64,000 bases of DNA from Clostridiales bacterium (GTDB taxonomy: Bacteria; Bacillota; Clostridia; Oscillospirales; Oscillospiraceae), in assembly GCA_004556345.1 (NCBI GenBank), contig SFHQ01000008.1, positions 22,712-86,711 of the forward strand, in the 5' to 3' direction. The position numbers and the translations under genes were made by a program. Position 1 is the first letter of the stretch. Every line of letters begins with the position of its first letter. Below are positions 38,840-47,531 of the stretch, piece after piece. The notes under the pieces were generated by a model. It did not search any database and was not told the origin of the DNA. It worked only from the letters and a program-made list of their open reading frames with translations.

Positions 38840-39649
38840 ATGGAAATGACACACACCCGGCAATTCCTGCTCACGCCGCCCCAGGACCTCCCCCAGGCGC
38901 AGCCCTGGGGCCTGCCCCTGGTCTATCTCAGCGGCCAGCTTGGCCCCACGGGGCAGTTCACCGCCGCCCCCCTGCCCCCGGAGGTCCGGGGCGGGCTGCT
39001 GCTCGTAGGCATCTCGGAAGCGCCCCAGCCGGGCGCAGACCCCAAGCACGCGGCCCAGGCCATCCTGACCCTCTGCCGCGCCCGGCGCTTTGGCGGGGCG
39101 GTGCTGGACGTCGATTGCCCGCCCACGCCCTATCTCGCCCGCCTCATCCGCCTGCTGGACGAGGGGCTCAGTCCGTCCGGCGGCTGGCTGTACCTCCCCG
39201 AAGCCTACGGGGCCTACAGCAAGCGGGCCTTGCTCTACTGCACCGCCGCCGTCTCCGGCGGCTCCCTCCGGCACCGGCTGGAGGATCTGATCGCCCGCTG
39301 GGGAAAGCACCGTCTCGTCCTCTGTCTCCGCCGCACGCGGGAGGATTTCTTTCTCCCTGCGCCCACAGGCTGTGGAAAACCCCTGACCCCGGAGGCGCTG
39401 GCAGCGCTTCGGCGGCAGTTTGAGCCAAACGTGTTTTACTCCCGTGATCTCTGCGCCCACTATTTTACCTACATGAGCCGCAGCACCGGCGCTCACTTCG
39501 TCCTCTTCGACGATGTGGAGAGCCTGCGCCAAAAACGCGCCCTGGCCCAGGAAGTGGGCATCCGGCAGTTTTTCCTGCTCTACCCGGAGGTGGCGGACCT
39601 TCTGCCGGCGCTTCTTGGGGCCTCTGACGCGAAAACCCCCTGCCCGTGA
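38840..39649 (+). CDS. Uncharacterised protein, possibly a TIM-barrel hydrolase relative
   Basis: 269 residues from the ATG at 38840 (AAGGGGGTACCC upstream). No signal peptide or membrane helix. Strand-like blocks (GGLLLVGISE, GGAVLDVDCPP, GGWLYLPEAYG, HRLVLCLRRTREDFFLP, HFVLFDDVESLRQK, IRQFFLLYPEVADLL) with helices between suggest an alpha/beta barrel; the rhythm recalls glycoside hydrolase 18-like proteins, but I see no DxxDxDxE catalytic motif. This is a weak fold guess. It is divergent from yqeG, and its last codons form part of the terminator shared with rpsU. Confidence 0.6.
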   Translation: MEMTHTRQFLLTPPQDLPQAQPWGLPLVYLSGQLGPTGQFTAAPLPPEVRGGLLLVGISEAPQPGADPKHAAQAILTLCRARRFGGAVLDVDCPPTPYLARLIRLLDEGLSPSGGWLYLPEAYGAYSKRALLYCTAAVSGGSLRHRLEDLIARWGKHRLVLCLRRTREDFFLPAPTGCGKPLTPEALAALRRQFEPNVFYSRDLCAHYFTYMSRSTGAHFVLFDDVESLRQKRALAQEVGIRQFFLLYPEVADLLPALLGASDAKTPCP

Positions 39650-39667
39650 TCGGACAGGGGGTTTTTA
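39635..39667. terminator. Bidirectional terminator between the barrel-like gene and rpsU
   Basis: AAAACCCCCTG / CAGGGGGTTTTT around a 12-base loop. T runs occur on both strands (TTTTT on plus, TTTTCG on minus), so it can end both convergent transcripts. It overlaps the last four codons of the plus-strand gene. Confidence 0.85.
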
Positions 39668-39672
39668 AGATA

Positions 39673-39855
39673 TCAATAATACTTTTTACGGTTCTTCCGC
39701 GCTGCCTCAGACTTCTTGCGGCGCTTCACGCTGGGGCTCTCATAGTGCTCTCTTTTCCGCACCTCAGCCAGGACGCCGGACTTCGCGCAGCTTCGCTTGA
39801 ACCGCTTCAGGGCGCTCTCCAGAGACTCGTTCTCCCGCACATGGATTTCAGACAT
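39673..39855 (-). CDS. rpsU: 30S ribosomal protein S21
   Basis: 60 residues, the standard length. The sequence ESLESALKRFKRSCAKSGVL and the basic tail SVKRRKKSEAARKNRKKYY are diagnostic. GGAGGGAGG precedes the start. It is transcribed alone from a consensus promoter, as fits a highly expressed ribosomal gene. Confidence 0.97.
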   Translation of the reverse strand: MSEIHVRENESLESALKRFKRSCAKSGVLAEVRKREHYESPSVKRRKKSEAARKNRKKYY

Positions 39856-39938
39856 TCGTTTTCCCTCCCTCCGAAGTGGTGGACTCGATTTCTTCCACGC
39901 ACCAAAGGGCCATCGTAAAATATGGCTTTAACAGTGGT

Positions 39939-39967
39939 ATTATATGCAATCTCCGCGCAATTGTCAA
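39939..39967 (-). promoter_or_regulatory. Consensus promoter of rpsU
   Basis: Perfect TTGACA, 17-base spacer, perfect TATAAT on the minus strand. Confidence 0.92.
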
Positions 39968-40019
39968 GAGGATGAAGCGAAGTTTTTCCACATTTCCCGC
40001 ATTCGGCGGAAATTTCTCG

Positions 40020-40061
40020 CAAAGTTATCCCCAAAAGGTCGCCCGTTTGGGGATAACTTTC
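40020..40061 (-). terminator. Hairpin after leuS
   Basis: Perfect 15-bp inverted repeat AAAGTTATCCCCAAA / TTTGGGGATAACTTT, 10-base loop, 11 bases after the leuS stop. The following T run is short, but the position suits the end of the long operon. Confidence 0.75.
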
Positions 40062-40071
40062 GCTGGTTTTC

Positions 40072-42486
40072 TCAGGCCTTGGGCTTGAGGATCAGGTTCA
40101 TGAGCTTGTTGGGCACGTGGATGACCTTCACGAGGTCCTTGCCCTCCATGAGCTTCTGGATCTTGCTGTCGGCGGTGACCACAGCCAGGACGGCGTCCTG
40201 CTCGCTGTCGGTGGGGATGGTGACGGTGGTCTTGAGCTTGCCGCCCACCTGGACGGCGATGGTGACCTCAGAGGCCACGGTCTTGCTCTCGTCATACACG
40301 GGCCAGCGGGAGGTGCAGGCCATGCCCTCGAAGCCGAAGCGCTCCCACAGCTCGTCGGCCATGTGGGGGGCGAAGGGAGACAGCAGCTGGAGCATGGTCT
40401 TGAACTCGGCCTTGTTCACGCCCTTGTCGTAGAACTGGTTGGTCAGGCTCATCAGGGCGGCGATGGCGGTGTTGAACTTCATGTTCTCGATGTCGTCGCT
40501 GACCTTCTTGATGGTCTTGTGGACGGCGGCCTCGTTGTCCTTGCCGTAGGCATCGGCATCTTTGACCTGATCGGCCAGGTTCCAGATGCGGTCCAGGAAG
40601 CGCTTGCAGCCCTTCACGGCGTTGTCGGACCAGGCGGCGGCCTTCTCGAAGTCGCCGATGAACATGATGTAGGTCCGCATGGTGTCCGCACCGTACTGGT
40701 CCACGACGTCATTGGGGTTCACCACGTTCCCGCGGGACTTGGACATCTTCTCGCCGCCCTCGCCCAGGATCATACCGTGGCTGGTGCGCTTGTGGTAAGG
40801 CTCGGCGAAGGGCACCACGCCCAGGTCATACAGGAACTTGTGCCAGAAGCGGGAGTAGAGCAGGTGCAGGGTGGTGTGCTCCATGCCGCCGTTGTACCAG
40901 TCCACCTGGCCCCAATACTTGAGGGCTTCGGGGGAAGCCAGGGCCTTGTCGTTGTGGGGGTCCATGTAGCGCAGGAAGTACCAGGAGGAACCGGCCCACT
41001 GGGGCATGGTGTCCGTCTCGCGCTGGGCGGGGCCGCCGCAGTGGGGGCAGGTGGTGTTCACCCAGTCCGTCATGGGGGCCAGGGGGGACTCGCCGTTGTC
41101 GGTCGGCTCGTAGCTGTCTACCTCCGGCAGCAGCAGGGGCAGCTGGTCCTCCGGCAGGGGCACCCAGCCGCACTTGGGGCACTTGACCAGGGGGATGGGC
41201 TCGCCCCAGTAGCGCTGGCGGGAGAAGACCCAGTCACGCAGCTTGTAGTTCACTTTTTCGTGGCCGATGCCCTTCTCGGTCAGCCACTTCTTCATGGCGG
41301 GAATGGCGTCCTTCACGGTCAGGCCGTTGAGGAAGTCGGAGTTCACCATGATGCCGGTGTCGTCCTTGAGGGTAAAGGCTTCCTTCTCGATGTCGCCGCC
41401 CTGGACCACCTCGATGATGTCGCAGCCGAACTTCTTGGCAAACTCCCAGTCGCGGTCGTCGTGGGCCGGCACGGCCATGATGGCGCCGGTGCCGTAGGAC
41501 ACCAGGACATAGTCGGAGATGAAGATGGGGATCTCTTTCCCGTTCACGGGGTTGATGCCCTTCACGCCCTCCAGCTTCACGCCGGTCTTTTCCTTCACCA
41601 GCTCGGTCCGCTCGAAGTCGGACTTGCGGGCAGCGGCCTCGACGTAAGCGGTCACGTCGTCCCAGTTGGTCAGCACGTCCTTCCACTTGTTGATGTAGGG
41701 GTGCTCCGGGGAGAGGACCATGTAGGTCGCGCCGAAGAGGGTGTCGGGGCGGGTGGTGTAGACCACCAGATCATCGCCCTGGGTGGTGTTAAAGGTCACC
41801 TCTGCGCCGGTGGAGCGGCCGATCCAGTTCTTCTGCTGGGTCTTCACGCGCTCGATGAAGTCCACCTGGTCCAGGTCGTCGATGAGACGCTGGGCATACT
41901 CGGTGATCTTCAGCATCCACTGGCTCTTTTCCTTCCGGATGACTTCCGAGCCGCAGCGCTCGCAGACGCCGTTGACCACTTCCTCGTTGGCCAGCACGCA
42001 CTTGCAGGAGGTGCACCAGTTCACGGGCATAGAGGTCTTGTAGGCCAGGCCCTTCTTGAACAGCTGGAGGAAGATCCACTGGGTCCACTTGTAGTAGCCG
42101 GGGTCGGTGGTGTCCACGACGCGGTCCCAGTCGAAGGAATAGCCCAGCATCTTCAGCTGCTTGGTGAAGTTGGCGATGTTGTCGTGGGTGACCTTGGCGG
42201 GGTGGATGTGGTTCTTGATGGCGTAGTTCTCGGTGGGCAGGCCGAAGGCGTCATAGCCCATGGGGAAGAGGACGTTGTAGCCCTCCATCCGGCGCTTCCG
42301 GGCCACCACGTCCATGGCGGTGTAGGGCCGGGCGTGGCCCACGTGCAGGCCCTGGCCGGAGGGATAGGGGAACTCTACCAGAGCGTAGTACTTGGGCTTG
42401 GGGTCGCCGGTAACGGCATGGTAGCAGCCGGCCTTTGCCCAGCGGTCCTGCCATTTGCGTTCGATGCGGTTAAACTCGTATTTCAA
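40072..42486 (-). CDS. leuS: Leucyl-tRNA synthetase
   Basis: 804 residues, normal for bacterial LeuRS. The HIGH motif is in PYPSGQGLHVGHARPYT, KMSKS in GGEKMSKSRGNVVNPND. A zinc-knuckle pair (WCTSCKCVL, VCERCGSEV) and the editing domain (TTRPDTLFGATYM, VPAHDDRDWEFAKKFG) are intact. It charges tRNA-Leu. It is the last gene of the block that starts with smc, 60 bases after rsfS, and is followed by a hairpin. Confidence 0.98.
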   Translation of the reverse strand: MKYEFNRIERKWQDRWAKAGCYHAVTGDPKPKYYALVEFPYPSGQGLHVGHARPYTAMDVVARKRRMEGYNVLFPMGYDAFGLPTENYAIKNHIHPAKVTHDNIANFTKQLKMLGYSFDWDRVVDTTDPGYYKWTQWIFLQLFKKGLAYKTSMPVNWCTSCKCVLANEEVVNGVCERCGSEVIRKEKSQWMLKITEYAQRLIDDLDQVDFIERVKTQQKNWIGRSTGAEVTFNTTQGDDLVVYTTRPDTLFGATYMVLSPEHPYINKWKDVLTNWDDVTAYVEAAARKSDFERTELVKEKTGVKLEGVKGINPVNGKEIPIFISDYVLVSYGTGAIMAVPAHDDRDWEFAKKFGCDIIEVVQGGDIEKEAFTLKDDTGIMVNSDFLNGLTVKDAIPAMKKWLTEKGIGHEKVNYKLRDWVFSRQRYWGEPIPLVKCPKCGWVPLPEDQLPLLLPEVDSYEPTDNGESPLAPMTDWVNTTCPHCGGPAQRETDTMPQWAGSSWYFLRYMDPHNDKALASPEALKYWGQVDWYNGGMEHTTLHLLYSRFWHKFLYDLGVVPFAEPYHKRTSHGMILGEGGEKMSKSRGNVVNPNDVVDQYGADTMRTYIMFIGDFEKAAAWSDNAVKGCKRFLDRIWNLADQVKDADAYGKDNEAAVHKTIKKVSDDIENMKFNTAIAALMSLTNQFYDKGVNKAEFKTMLQLLSPFAPHMADELWERFGFEGMACTSRWPVYDESKTVASEVTIAVQVGGKLKTTVTIPTDSEQDAVLAVVTADSKIQKLMEGKDLVKVIHVPNKLMNLILKPKA

Positions 42487-42546
42487 CTAAATCACGCTTT
42501 CCTGTTTGATTCAAAGATAAGACAAAATTAAATAGAGCGGAACAAC

Positions 42547-42915
42547 TTACTCGGCGTCCGGCTGCGCCAGCACGTCGCTGAGGTCCACGGTCTTTGCGTC
42601 GGCCCACAGGCGGTCCAGGTCATAGAAGGCGCGGGCCTCCTTGTCGAAAACGTGGACGACCACGTCGCCGTAGTCCTGGAGGATCCAGGTGCCGCCCCGG
42701 TGTCCCTCCACGTGGTGGGGCAGGATGCCGTGGTCCTTCATGGCCTTTTCGCCGGCGTCGGCCAGGGCCTTGAGCTGGGGGGCGGAGCTGCCGCTGCACA
42801 GCACAAAGTAGTCTGCCAGGGTGGTGACCCCGTCGGTCTCCAGCACGCGAATGTCCTTGCCCTTCTTGCTGTCCATGGCCTGGGCCAGCAGAAGCGCCAT
42901 CTCTTTTGGTGTCAT
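42547..42915 (-). CDS. rsfS: Ribosomal silencing factor
   Basis: 122 residues. It binds ribosomal protein L14 and blocks subunit joining under starvation. Family motifs are clear: KGKDIRVLETDGVTTLADYFVLCSG in outline, HRGGTWILQDYGDVVVHVF, and REYYDLDRLW-like ARAFYDLDRLWADAK. It lies between the LytR-type gene and leuS in the operon, the typical rsfS neighbourhood together with nadD/yqeK. Confidence 0.96.
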   Translation of the reverse strand: MTPKEMALLLAQAMDSKKGKDIRVLETDGVTTLADYFVLCSGSSAPQLKALADAGEKAMKDHGILPHHVEGHRGGTWILQDYGDVVVHVFDKEARAFYDLDRLWADAKTVDLSDVLAQPDAE

Positions 42916-42977
42916 AGGCGATTCCTTTCTTTTCGTCGGGCGCGTTGGCCCGGATGATTTCTGTATTTAGTCTGTAT

Positions 42978-44606
42978 TTAGTCAGACGCACTCTGGCCGT
43001 CGCCGGTGGGGTCGGTCTCTCCAGCGCTGTCGCTCTCCACGGGCAGGTTGTTCACCGTCGTGTCGTGACTCACGTGCTGCATGTCCGCGGTGATGTCGGT
43101 CAGATAGGGGTTCATATACTGGTTCACCAGCTCCCGCAGGGCGGTGCCGTTGACGAACACATAGGATTGGTAGTTGCGATAGGTCTGGCTCCACATGGTC
43201 CCGGTGTAGTCGCCGGGCAGGTTGTGGAAGCGGAAGGCATCCTGGCCGAGGCCCAGGGCACGCTCGCCGAACCAGATCATCTCGCCGTAGCTCAGGTTGC
43301 TGTCCAGGTTGTTGTCCACGATCTTGGCGATCTCACCGATCTTCGTGAGGTTCCCCAGGCTGACCATCTGTCCGGCCAGGGCCTTGAGGAAGGAGTGCTG
43401 CACGGTCACGCGGCCCACGTCGCCCACGGAGAGCTTCTCGCCGCTGTTGTTCTTCCGCCAGCGCAGCACGCGCACGGCGTCGCTGCCGCTCAGGTGCTGC
43501 ATCCCCTGCTTGTAGTGGATGTGCAGGTCCTGGGTGGGGTCGTCGTAGTCCATGTTATAGGGCACGTCATAGTCCACCCCGCCGATGGCGTCCACCAGCT
43601 CAGACACGGCGTCCAGCTCCACCACGAAGTAGTAGTCGGGCTGGTAGCCGATGAGGTTCTTCACCTGCTTCTGGACCCCCTCGATCCCCTGCCGGTTATA
43701 CACGGAGTTGATCTTCGGGATTTCCCAGGGCACGTCCACCAGGGTGTCCCGATAGATGCTCAGGACGTCCACGGTGCCGTTTTTCACGTCGTAGCAGCCC
43801 ACCATCATGGTGTCGGTGTTGCCGCCGCCGCCGTCGTCCCGGCCCACCAGAAGGAAGGTGTACACGTCTTCTTTCCGGCCGACCCCCATGCTGCCGGGGT
43901 CGGTGCCGGTCTCCTGGCCGGCCGTGTTGCCGGCCGACGGGAGGTCCGGGGGCCGGACGTAAATTTGATGCACCACAAAGCCCGCCGCCACCAGAGCCAG
44001 CAGCACCAGCAGGACGGTGAGCAGGATGCGTTTGCGTTTCTTTCGCTTCTTGGGCCGGGGCCTTTCCGGAACGCCCTCGGTGCCGGGGCGTTTTTTCCTG
44101 GGGGGCGGCGGCGGGGGCACGTCGTCGTCCTCCTCCTCCGCCTCATAGGAGTCATAGGCCTCGTAGGCTTTCCGATCCGGCAGAGGACCCGTGCGCTGGC
44201 TGGCTACGATCGGCTGCCACTCATCGTCCTCCTCGGCCAGGGGCTGTCTGCCGGGTCTGTCCCGCCGGCCCCCCAGCTCCTCCTGGATGCGGCGGCGCTC
44301 GTCCGTCCAGTCCTCCGAGGGGCCGCGGGTCCAGTCGTCCTCGTCGCGGGGGGCGTGGTAATAGGCGTCGTAGTGGATCTCCCGGTCCGCCCCGTCGTAG
44401 CCGTCGTCATAGTCGTCATACTCGTCCTGGGGATCGTCCCACAGGGCACGGCGATAGTCCTCCGGCATGGCGTTCTGCTCCTCGTAGATGCGGGAGTAGA
44501 CGCCCCGCTGGGCCTCCCGGTAGGCCTGCTCCTGCTTGCGGCGGCGCGAGCGCTCTTCCTTCTCCCGCTGGCGCAGCTCTTCCTCGGAAAAAGATCGGTC
44601 CTTCAC
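42978..44606 (-). CDS. LytR-CpsA-Psr family cell-wall ligase
   Basis: 542 residues. A long charged cytoplasmic N-terminus (about 1-185, rich in Arg, Asp, Glu, Tyr and a Pro stretch) precedes one membrane helix (RILLTVLLVLLALVAAGFVV). The LCP catalytic domain follows, outside the cell: LLVGRDDGGGGNTDTMMVGCYD, LSIYRDTLVDVPW, KINSVYN, IGGVDYDVPYNMDYDD and ALRVLRWRK-like DAVRVLRWRKNN, the Arg/Asp residues that bind polyprenyl pyrophosphate. Such enzymes attach wall polymers to peptidoglycan. Its start overlaps the nadD/yqeK stop by 4 bases. The unusually long cytoplasmic segment may be a regulatory tail. Confidence 0.93.
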   Translation of the reverse strand: MKDRSFSEEELRQREKEERSRRRKQEQAYREAQRGVYSRIYEEQNAMPEDYRRALWDDPQDEYDDYDDGYDGADREIHYDAYYHAPRDEDDWTRGPSEDWTDERRRIQEELGGRRDRPGRQPLAEEDDEWQPIVASQRTGPLPDRKAYEAYDSYEAEEEDDDVPPPPPPRKKRPGTEGVPERPRPKKRKKRKRILLTVLLVLLALVAAGFVVHQIYVRPPDLPSAGNTAGQETGTDPGSMGVGRKEDVYTFLLVGRDDGGGGNTDTMMVGCYDVKNGTVDVLSIYRDTLVDVPWEIPKINSVYNRQGIEGVQKQVKNLIGYQPDYYFVVELDAVSELVDAIGGVDYDVPYNMDYDDPTQDLHIHYKQGMQHLSGSDAVRVLRWRKNNSGEKLSVGDVGRVTVQHSFLKALAGQMVSLGNLTKIGEIAKIVDNNLDSNLSYGEMIWFGERALGLGQDAFRFHNLPGDYTGTMWSQTYRNYQSYVFVNGTALRELVNQYMNPYLTDITADMQHVSHDTTVNNLPVESDSAGETDPTGDGQSASD

Positions 44607-45739
44607 TGCTGCCTCCTTTGCAGATCCTCCAGCGCGGCCAGGGTGTTCCGATGGACCGGCACCCCCCGCTCCTTCAGCTCTTCAATGCTCATCTCCAGGC
44701 CCAGGATCATGGCCTGGTCCAAGTCCTCCCAGACCAGGCGGCGCAGCTCCTCCACGCCGTCAAAGTCGCGGGTAGGCTCCATGTAGTCGGCTAAGTACAG
44801 GATCTTATCCAGCTTGGTCATGCCCGCCTTGCCGGTGGTGTGGCTGAAGATGGCCTCGCACTCTTCCTTTGGCTCGCAGAAGACATGCTCGGCCAGAGCC
44901 GCGCCGGTCTTGGAGTGCAGGAGCTTCACGCTCGTCTGCTCCAGCTCGTCCAGCGCCACCCCATACTTTTCGCAGGTGGCCAGCTGCGGCTCCAGCTCCC
45001 AGTATTTCGTGCAGTCGTGCAGGATCGCCGCCCGGCGGGCCATCTCCTCGTCCACCATGGAGTAGGACACGGCCCGCAGATGCTTGTCGCTGAGCTTGCT
45101 CAGGTCAGCCTTGGTCCCGAAGAGATGCTCCCGCAGGATGTAGCCGTACACCGGCGTCCAGAGGAACTGTCCGGGGTCCACGTTCCCCCCGGTCCACTCC
45201 GAGGCCAGCATCCGCCGCAGATCACGGGAGGCGATCTCCGTGACCTGGGGCAGGTCGATGACCGTCGTGCGGGCGGCAAAGGTCTCGCGCAGGTACTCGC
45301 TCTGCTGGTCAAACATCTCCTGGCTGTCCTCCAGGCTGCGGGAAAAGGCCGCCACCCCGGCGTACTGGAAGATGCGCTCCGGCTGGTACCAGTTCTGCAC
45401 GGTGAGGAACATGTCCGTGCCCATGAGCAGCCACAGCTCGTCCTCCGGGAACTGCTCGTGCAGCTCCTCCACGGTGTCGGCCGTGTAGCTCTTTCCCTCC
45501 CGGCGCAGCTCCAGGTCGGAGGCCTCTGCGCGGGGGCCAAGGCCGTCGGCCATGAGGGCCGCCATGTCCAAGCGCTGCTGGGGCGTGGCCGCCTCCGCCG
45601 CCAGGTCCTTGTGGGGCGGCTCCCGGTCGGGGATGATGAGCAGTCGGTCTAGCCCCAGTTGGTCCAGTGCCGCTTTCGCCGCTTCCATGTGCCCCAGATG
45701 GGGCGGGTCAAAGGTCCCGCCGTAGATTCCAATTTTCAT
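44603..45739 (-). CDS. NadD-YqeK fusion (nicotinate-nucleotide adenylyltransferase plus HD domain)
   Basis: 378 residues. Residues 1-195 are NadD: MKIGIYGGTFDPPHLGHMEAA (nucleotidyltransferase HxGH), DREPPHK, and ISSRDLRRML-like IASRDLRRMLAS. It makes deamido-NAD. Residues 200-378 form a YqeK-type HD domain (KHLRAVSYSM, AAILHDCTKYW, LLHSKTGAALAEHVF, HTTGKAGMTKLDKILYLADYMEPTR), which in relatives hydrolyses diadenosine tetraphosphate. In many Firmicutes these are adjacent separate genes; here they are one polypeptide. Context (rsfS, LCP, yhbY) is standard. Confidence 0.94.
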   Translation of the reverse strand: MKIGIYGGTFDPPHLGHMEAAKAALDQLGLDRLLIIPDREPPHKDLAAEAATPQQRLDMAALMADGLGPRAEASDLELRREGKSYTADTVEELHEQFPEDELWLLMGTDMFLTVQNWYQPERIFQYAGVAAFSRSLEDSQEMFDQQSEYLRETFAARTTVIDLPQVTEIASRDLRRMLASEWTGGNVDPGQFLWTPVYGYILREHLFGTKADLSKLSDKHLRAVSYSMVDEEMARRAAILHDCTKYWELEPQLATCEKYGVALDELEQTSVKLLHSKTGAALAEHVFCEPKEECEAIFSHTTGKAGMTKLDKILYLADYMEPTRDFDGVEELRRLVWEDLDQAMILGLEMSIEELKERGVPVHRNTLAALEDLQRRQQ

Positions 45740-45804
45740 GCCGTGATCCCACCCTTTCCCAAGTCAAAGATATCTTTTCGAGGTCTCTCCCGTTGGTGCG
45801 TTGG

Positions 45805-46134
45805 TTATCGTGCCGCCGGTTTCTTCTTGTCCTTCACCAGCTCGATCTTGTTCTTTTTCTCCTTGTTGTGGCTCTGGCGATAGAGGACAAACTTGCTGCC
45901 GATGGCCTGCACGCCCTCGCTGCGGGTGCGCTGGGCCAGCTCGTCGCAGGCCTCTCTGGCGGTCAGCAGGGCGCTCTCCAGCACCCGGCACTTGATGAGC
46001 TCGCGGGCCTCCAGGGCCTCGTCGGTCTGCTTCACCACCGCCTCGGTGATGCCCTCCTTGCCGATGTGGACGATGGGGGTGAGGCTGTTGGCCAACCCCC
46101 GGAGCTGGGCACGCTGTTTACTGGTCAGTTCCAT
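45805..46134 (-). CDS. YhbY-family CRM RNA-binding protein
   Basis: 109 residues from the ATG at 46134. MELTSKQRAQLRGLANSLTPIVHIGKEGIT is the diagnostic start, with the conserved GKxG loop, and EALEARELIKCRVL and GSKFVLYRQSHN follow. CRM proteins bind pre-50S ribosomal particles. A Lys-rich tail of about 15 residues (KEKKNKIELVKDKKKPAAR) extends beyond the core. The start lies inside the end of the upstream ITPase gene (16-base overlap). Confidence 0.94.
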   Translation of the reverse strand: MELTSKQRAQLRGLANSLTPIVHIGKEGITEAVVKQTDEALEARELIKCRVLESALLTAREACDELAQRTRSEGVQAIGSKFVLYRQSHNKEKKNKIELVKDKKKPAAR

Positions 46135-46714
46135 GTTGTTTCTCCCATTCTTTCTGGAATCCCGCCAGGGCCTTGGCCCGGTGGGAGATCTTGTTTTTTT
46201 CTTCGGGGGTGAGCTGGGCCATGGTCTTGCCCAGTTCGGGGAGGTAGAAGATGGGGTCATACCCAAAGCCCCCGTCCCCCGTCGGCCCGTGGGCCAAAAT
46301 GCCGGGGCACTCGCCCCGCGCAGACAGCTGCTGTCCGTCCGGGAAGCAGCAGCAGATGACGCTGACGAACTTGCAGGCCCGGTTCTCGATGCCCTCCATG
46401 TTCTTCAGCAGGAGCTGCCACCGGCCTGTGTCATCCAGCCCAGGGCCGCCGTACCGGGCGGAGTATACCCCCGGCTCGCCGTTCAGGGCGTCCACCATCA
46501 GCCCGGAGTCGTCCGCAATGGCGGGCAGGCCCGTGGCTTCCATCACGGCCTGGGCCTTGATGGCGGCGTTTTCGGCGAAGGTGGTGCCGGTCTCCTCCGG
46601 CTCCAAGTCCACCCCCACGTCCGCCTGGGAGAGGACCTCCACCCCCATGGCGGAGAGAATGGTCTTCATCTCCGCCATTTTCTTTTTGTTGTGGCTGGCA
46701 AGAACGACTTTCAT
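46118..46714 (-). CDS. rdgB: XTP/dITP diphosphatase
   Basis: 198 residues from the ATG at 46714 (KVVLASHNKKKMAEMK). It cleans deaminated purine nucleotides from the pool. Family motifs: TFAENAAIKAQAVMEATGLPAIADDSGLMVDAL (outlined by TFAENA and ADDSGL), GVYSARYGG, FGYDPIFYLPELGKTMAQL and SHRAKAL. It begins 4 bases inside the end of rph, another sign of translational coupling through this operon. Confidence 0.96.
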   Translation of the reverse strand: MKVVLASHNKKKMAEMKTILSAMGVEVLSQADVGVDLEPEETGTTFAENAAIKAQAVMEATGLPAIADDSGLMVDALNGEPGVYSARYGGPGLDDTGRWQLLLKNMEGIENRACKFVSVICCCFPDGQQLSARGECPGILAHGPTGDGGFGYDPIFYLPELGKTMAQLTPEEKNKISHRAKALAGFQKEWEKQHGTDQ

Positions 46715-47457
46715 CGACTGCCCTCCTCCGCCTGCTTCTCGGCCAGGGCCAGGGCCTCCCGCTGCTTGGTCAGCAGCTCGTCGATGCCCTTGGCGCACAG
46801 GTCGACCAGCTGGCGCTGCTCCTGGATGGTAAAGGCCCGGCCCTCGCCGGTGCCCTGGATCTCCACCAGCTCTCCCTGCTCGGTCATGATGCAGTTGAGG
46901 TCCACCTGGGCGTTGGAGTCCTCCTCATAGCACAGGTCCAGCAGCAGCTCGTCATCCACGATGCCCGCAGAAACGGCGGCCACCGCCGTGCGCAGGGGGG
47001 ATCTGAGCAGATAGCCCTCCTTCACCAGCCACTGGCAGGCCAGGGCCAGGGCCACATAGCCGCCGGTGACGGAGGCCGTCCGGGTCCCGCCGTCGCCCTG
47101 CAACACGTCGCAGTCGATGGTGATGGTCCGCTCGCCCAAAGCCTTCATATCAATAGACGCCCGCAGGGCGCGGCCCACCAGGCGCTGGATCTCCGCCGAA
47201 CGGGGGGAGAGCTTGCCCTTGGACACGTCCCGGCGGCTGCGCTCCCGGTTGGCGCGGGGCAGCATGGAATACTCTGCCGTCACCCAGCCCTCGCCGTAGG
47301 GAACGTGGGGCGGGACCCGCTCCTCCACGCTGGCCGTACACAGCACATGGGTGTTGCCGCAGCGGATGAGGCAGCTGCCCTCCGCAAATTTGTTCACGCC
47401 GGGGATGATCTCCACCGGACGCAGGTCCTTGTAGGTTCTTCCGTCGATACGCGCCAT
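46711..47457 (-). CDS. rph: Ribonuclease PH
   Basis: 248 residues from the ATG at 47457 with AAAGGAG upstream. It trims tRNA 3' ends using phosphate. MARIDGRTYKDLRPVEI, CGNTHVLCTASVEE, GWVTAEYSMLPRAN, RRDVSKGKLSPRSAEIQRLVGRALRA and DCDVLQGDGGTRTASVTGGYVAL (in outline) are the signature blocks. The rph-rdgB-yhbY order is widespread in Firmicutes. Confidence 0.97.
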   Translation of the reverse strand: MARIDGRTYKDLRPVEIIPGVNKFAEGSCLIRCGNTHVLCTASVEERVPPHVPYGEGWVTAEYSMLPRANRERSRRDVSKGKLSPRSAEIQRLVGRALRASIDMKALGERTITIDCDVLQGDGGTRTASVTGGYVALALACQWLVKEGYLLRSPLRTAVAAVSAGIVDDELLLDLCYEEDSNAQVDLNCIMTEQGELVEIQGTGEGRAFTIQEQRQLVDLCAKGIDELLTKQREALALAEKQAEEGSR

Positions 47458-47531
47458 GGATCGGTCGCTCCTTTCTATCTGCACGGGGAAATCTTCGATT
47501 TCTTTCCCCAAACTTCGCACAAATTGTGGAT

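Noticed and set aside
38750..39532. N-terminal extension of the YqeG frame of more than 250 codons
   Set aside because: It runs antisense through the divergent gene at 38840, and the YqeG family starts exactly at the ATG at 38749.
40021..40060. TTATCCCCA-like sequences suggestive of DnaA boxes or an origin
   Set aside because: They are the two arms of the leuS hairpin, do not match the TTATCCACA box and no dnaA or dnaN is near.
40117..42531. An 804-codon open frame antisense to leuS
   Set aside because: Same length as leuS because of codon bias, with a low-complexity Val/Gly/His product and no ribosome site.
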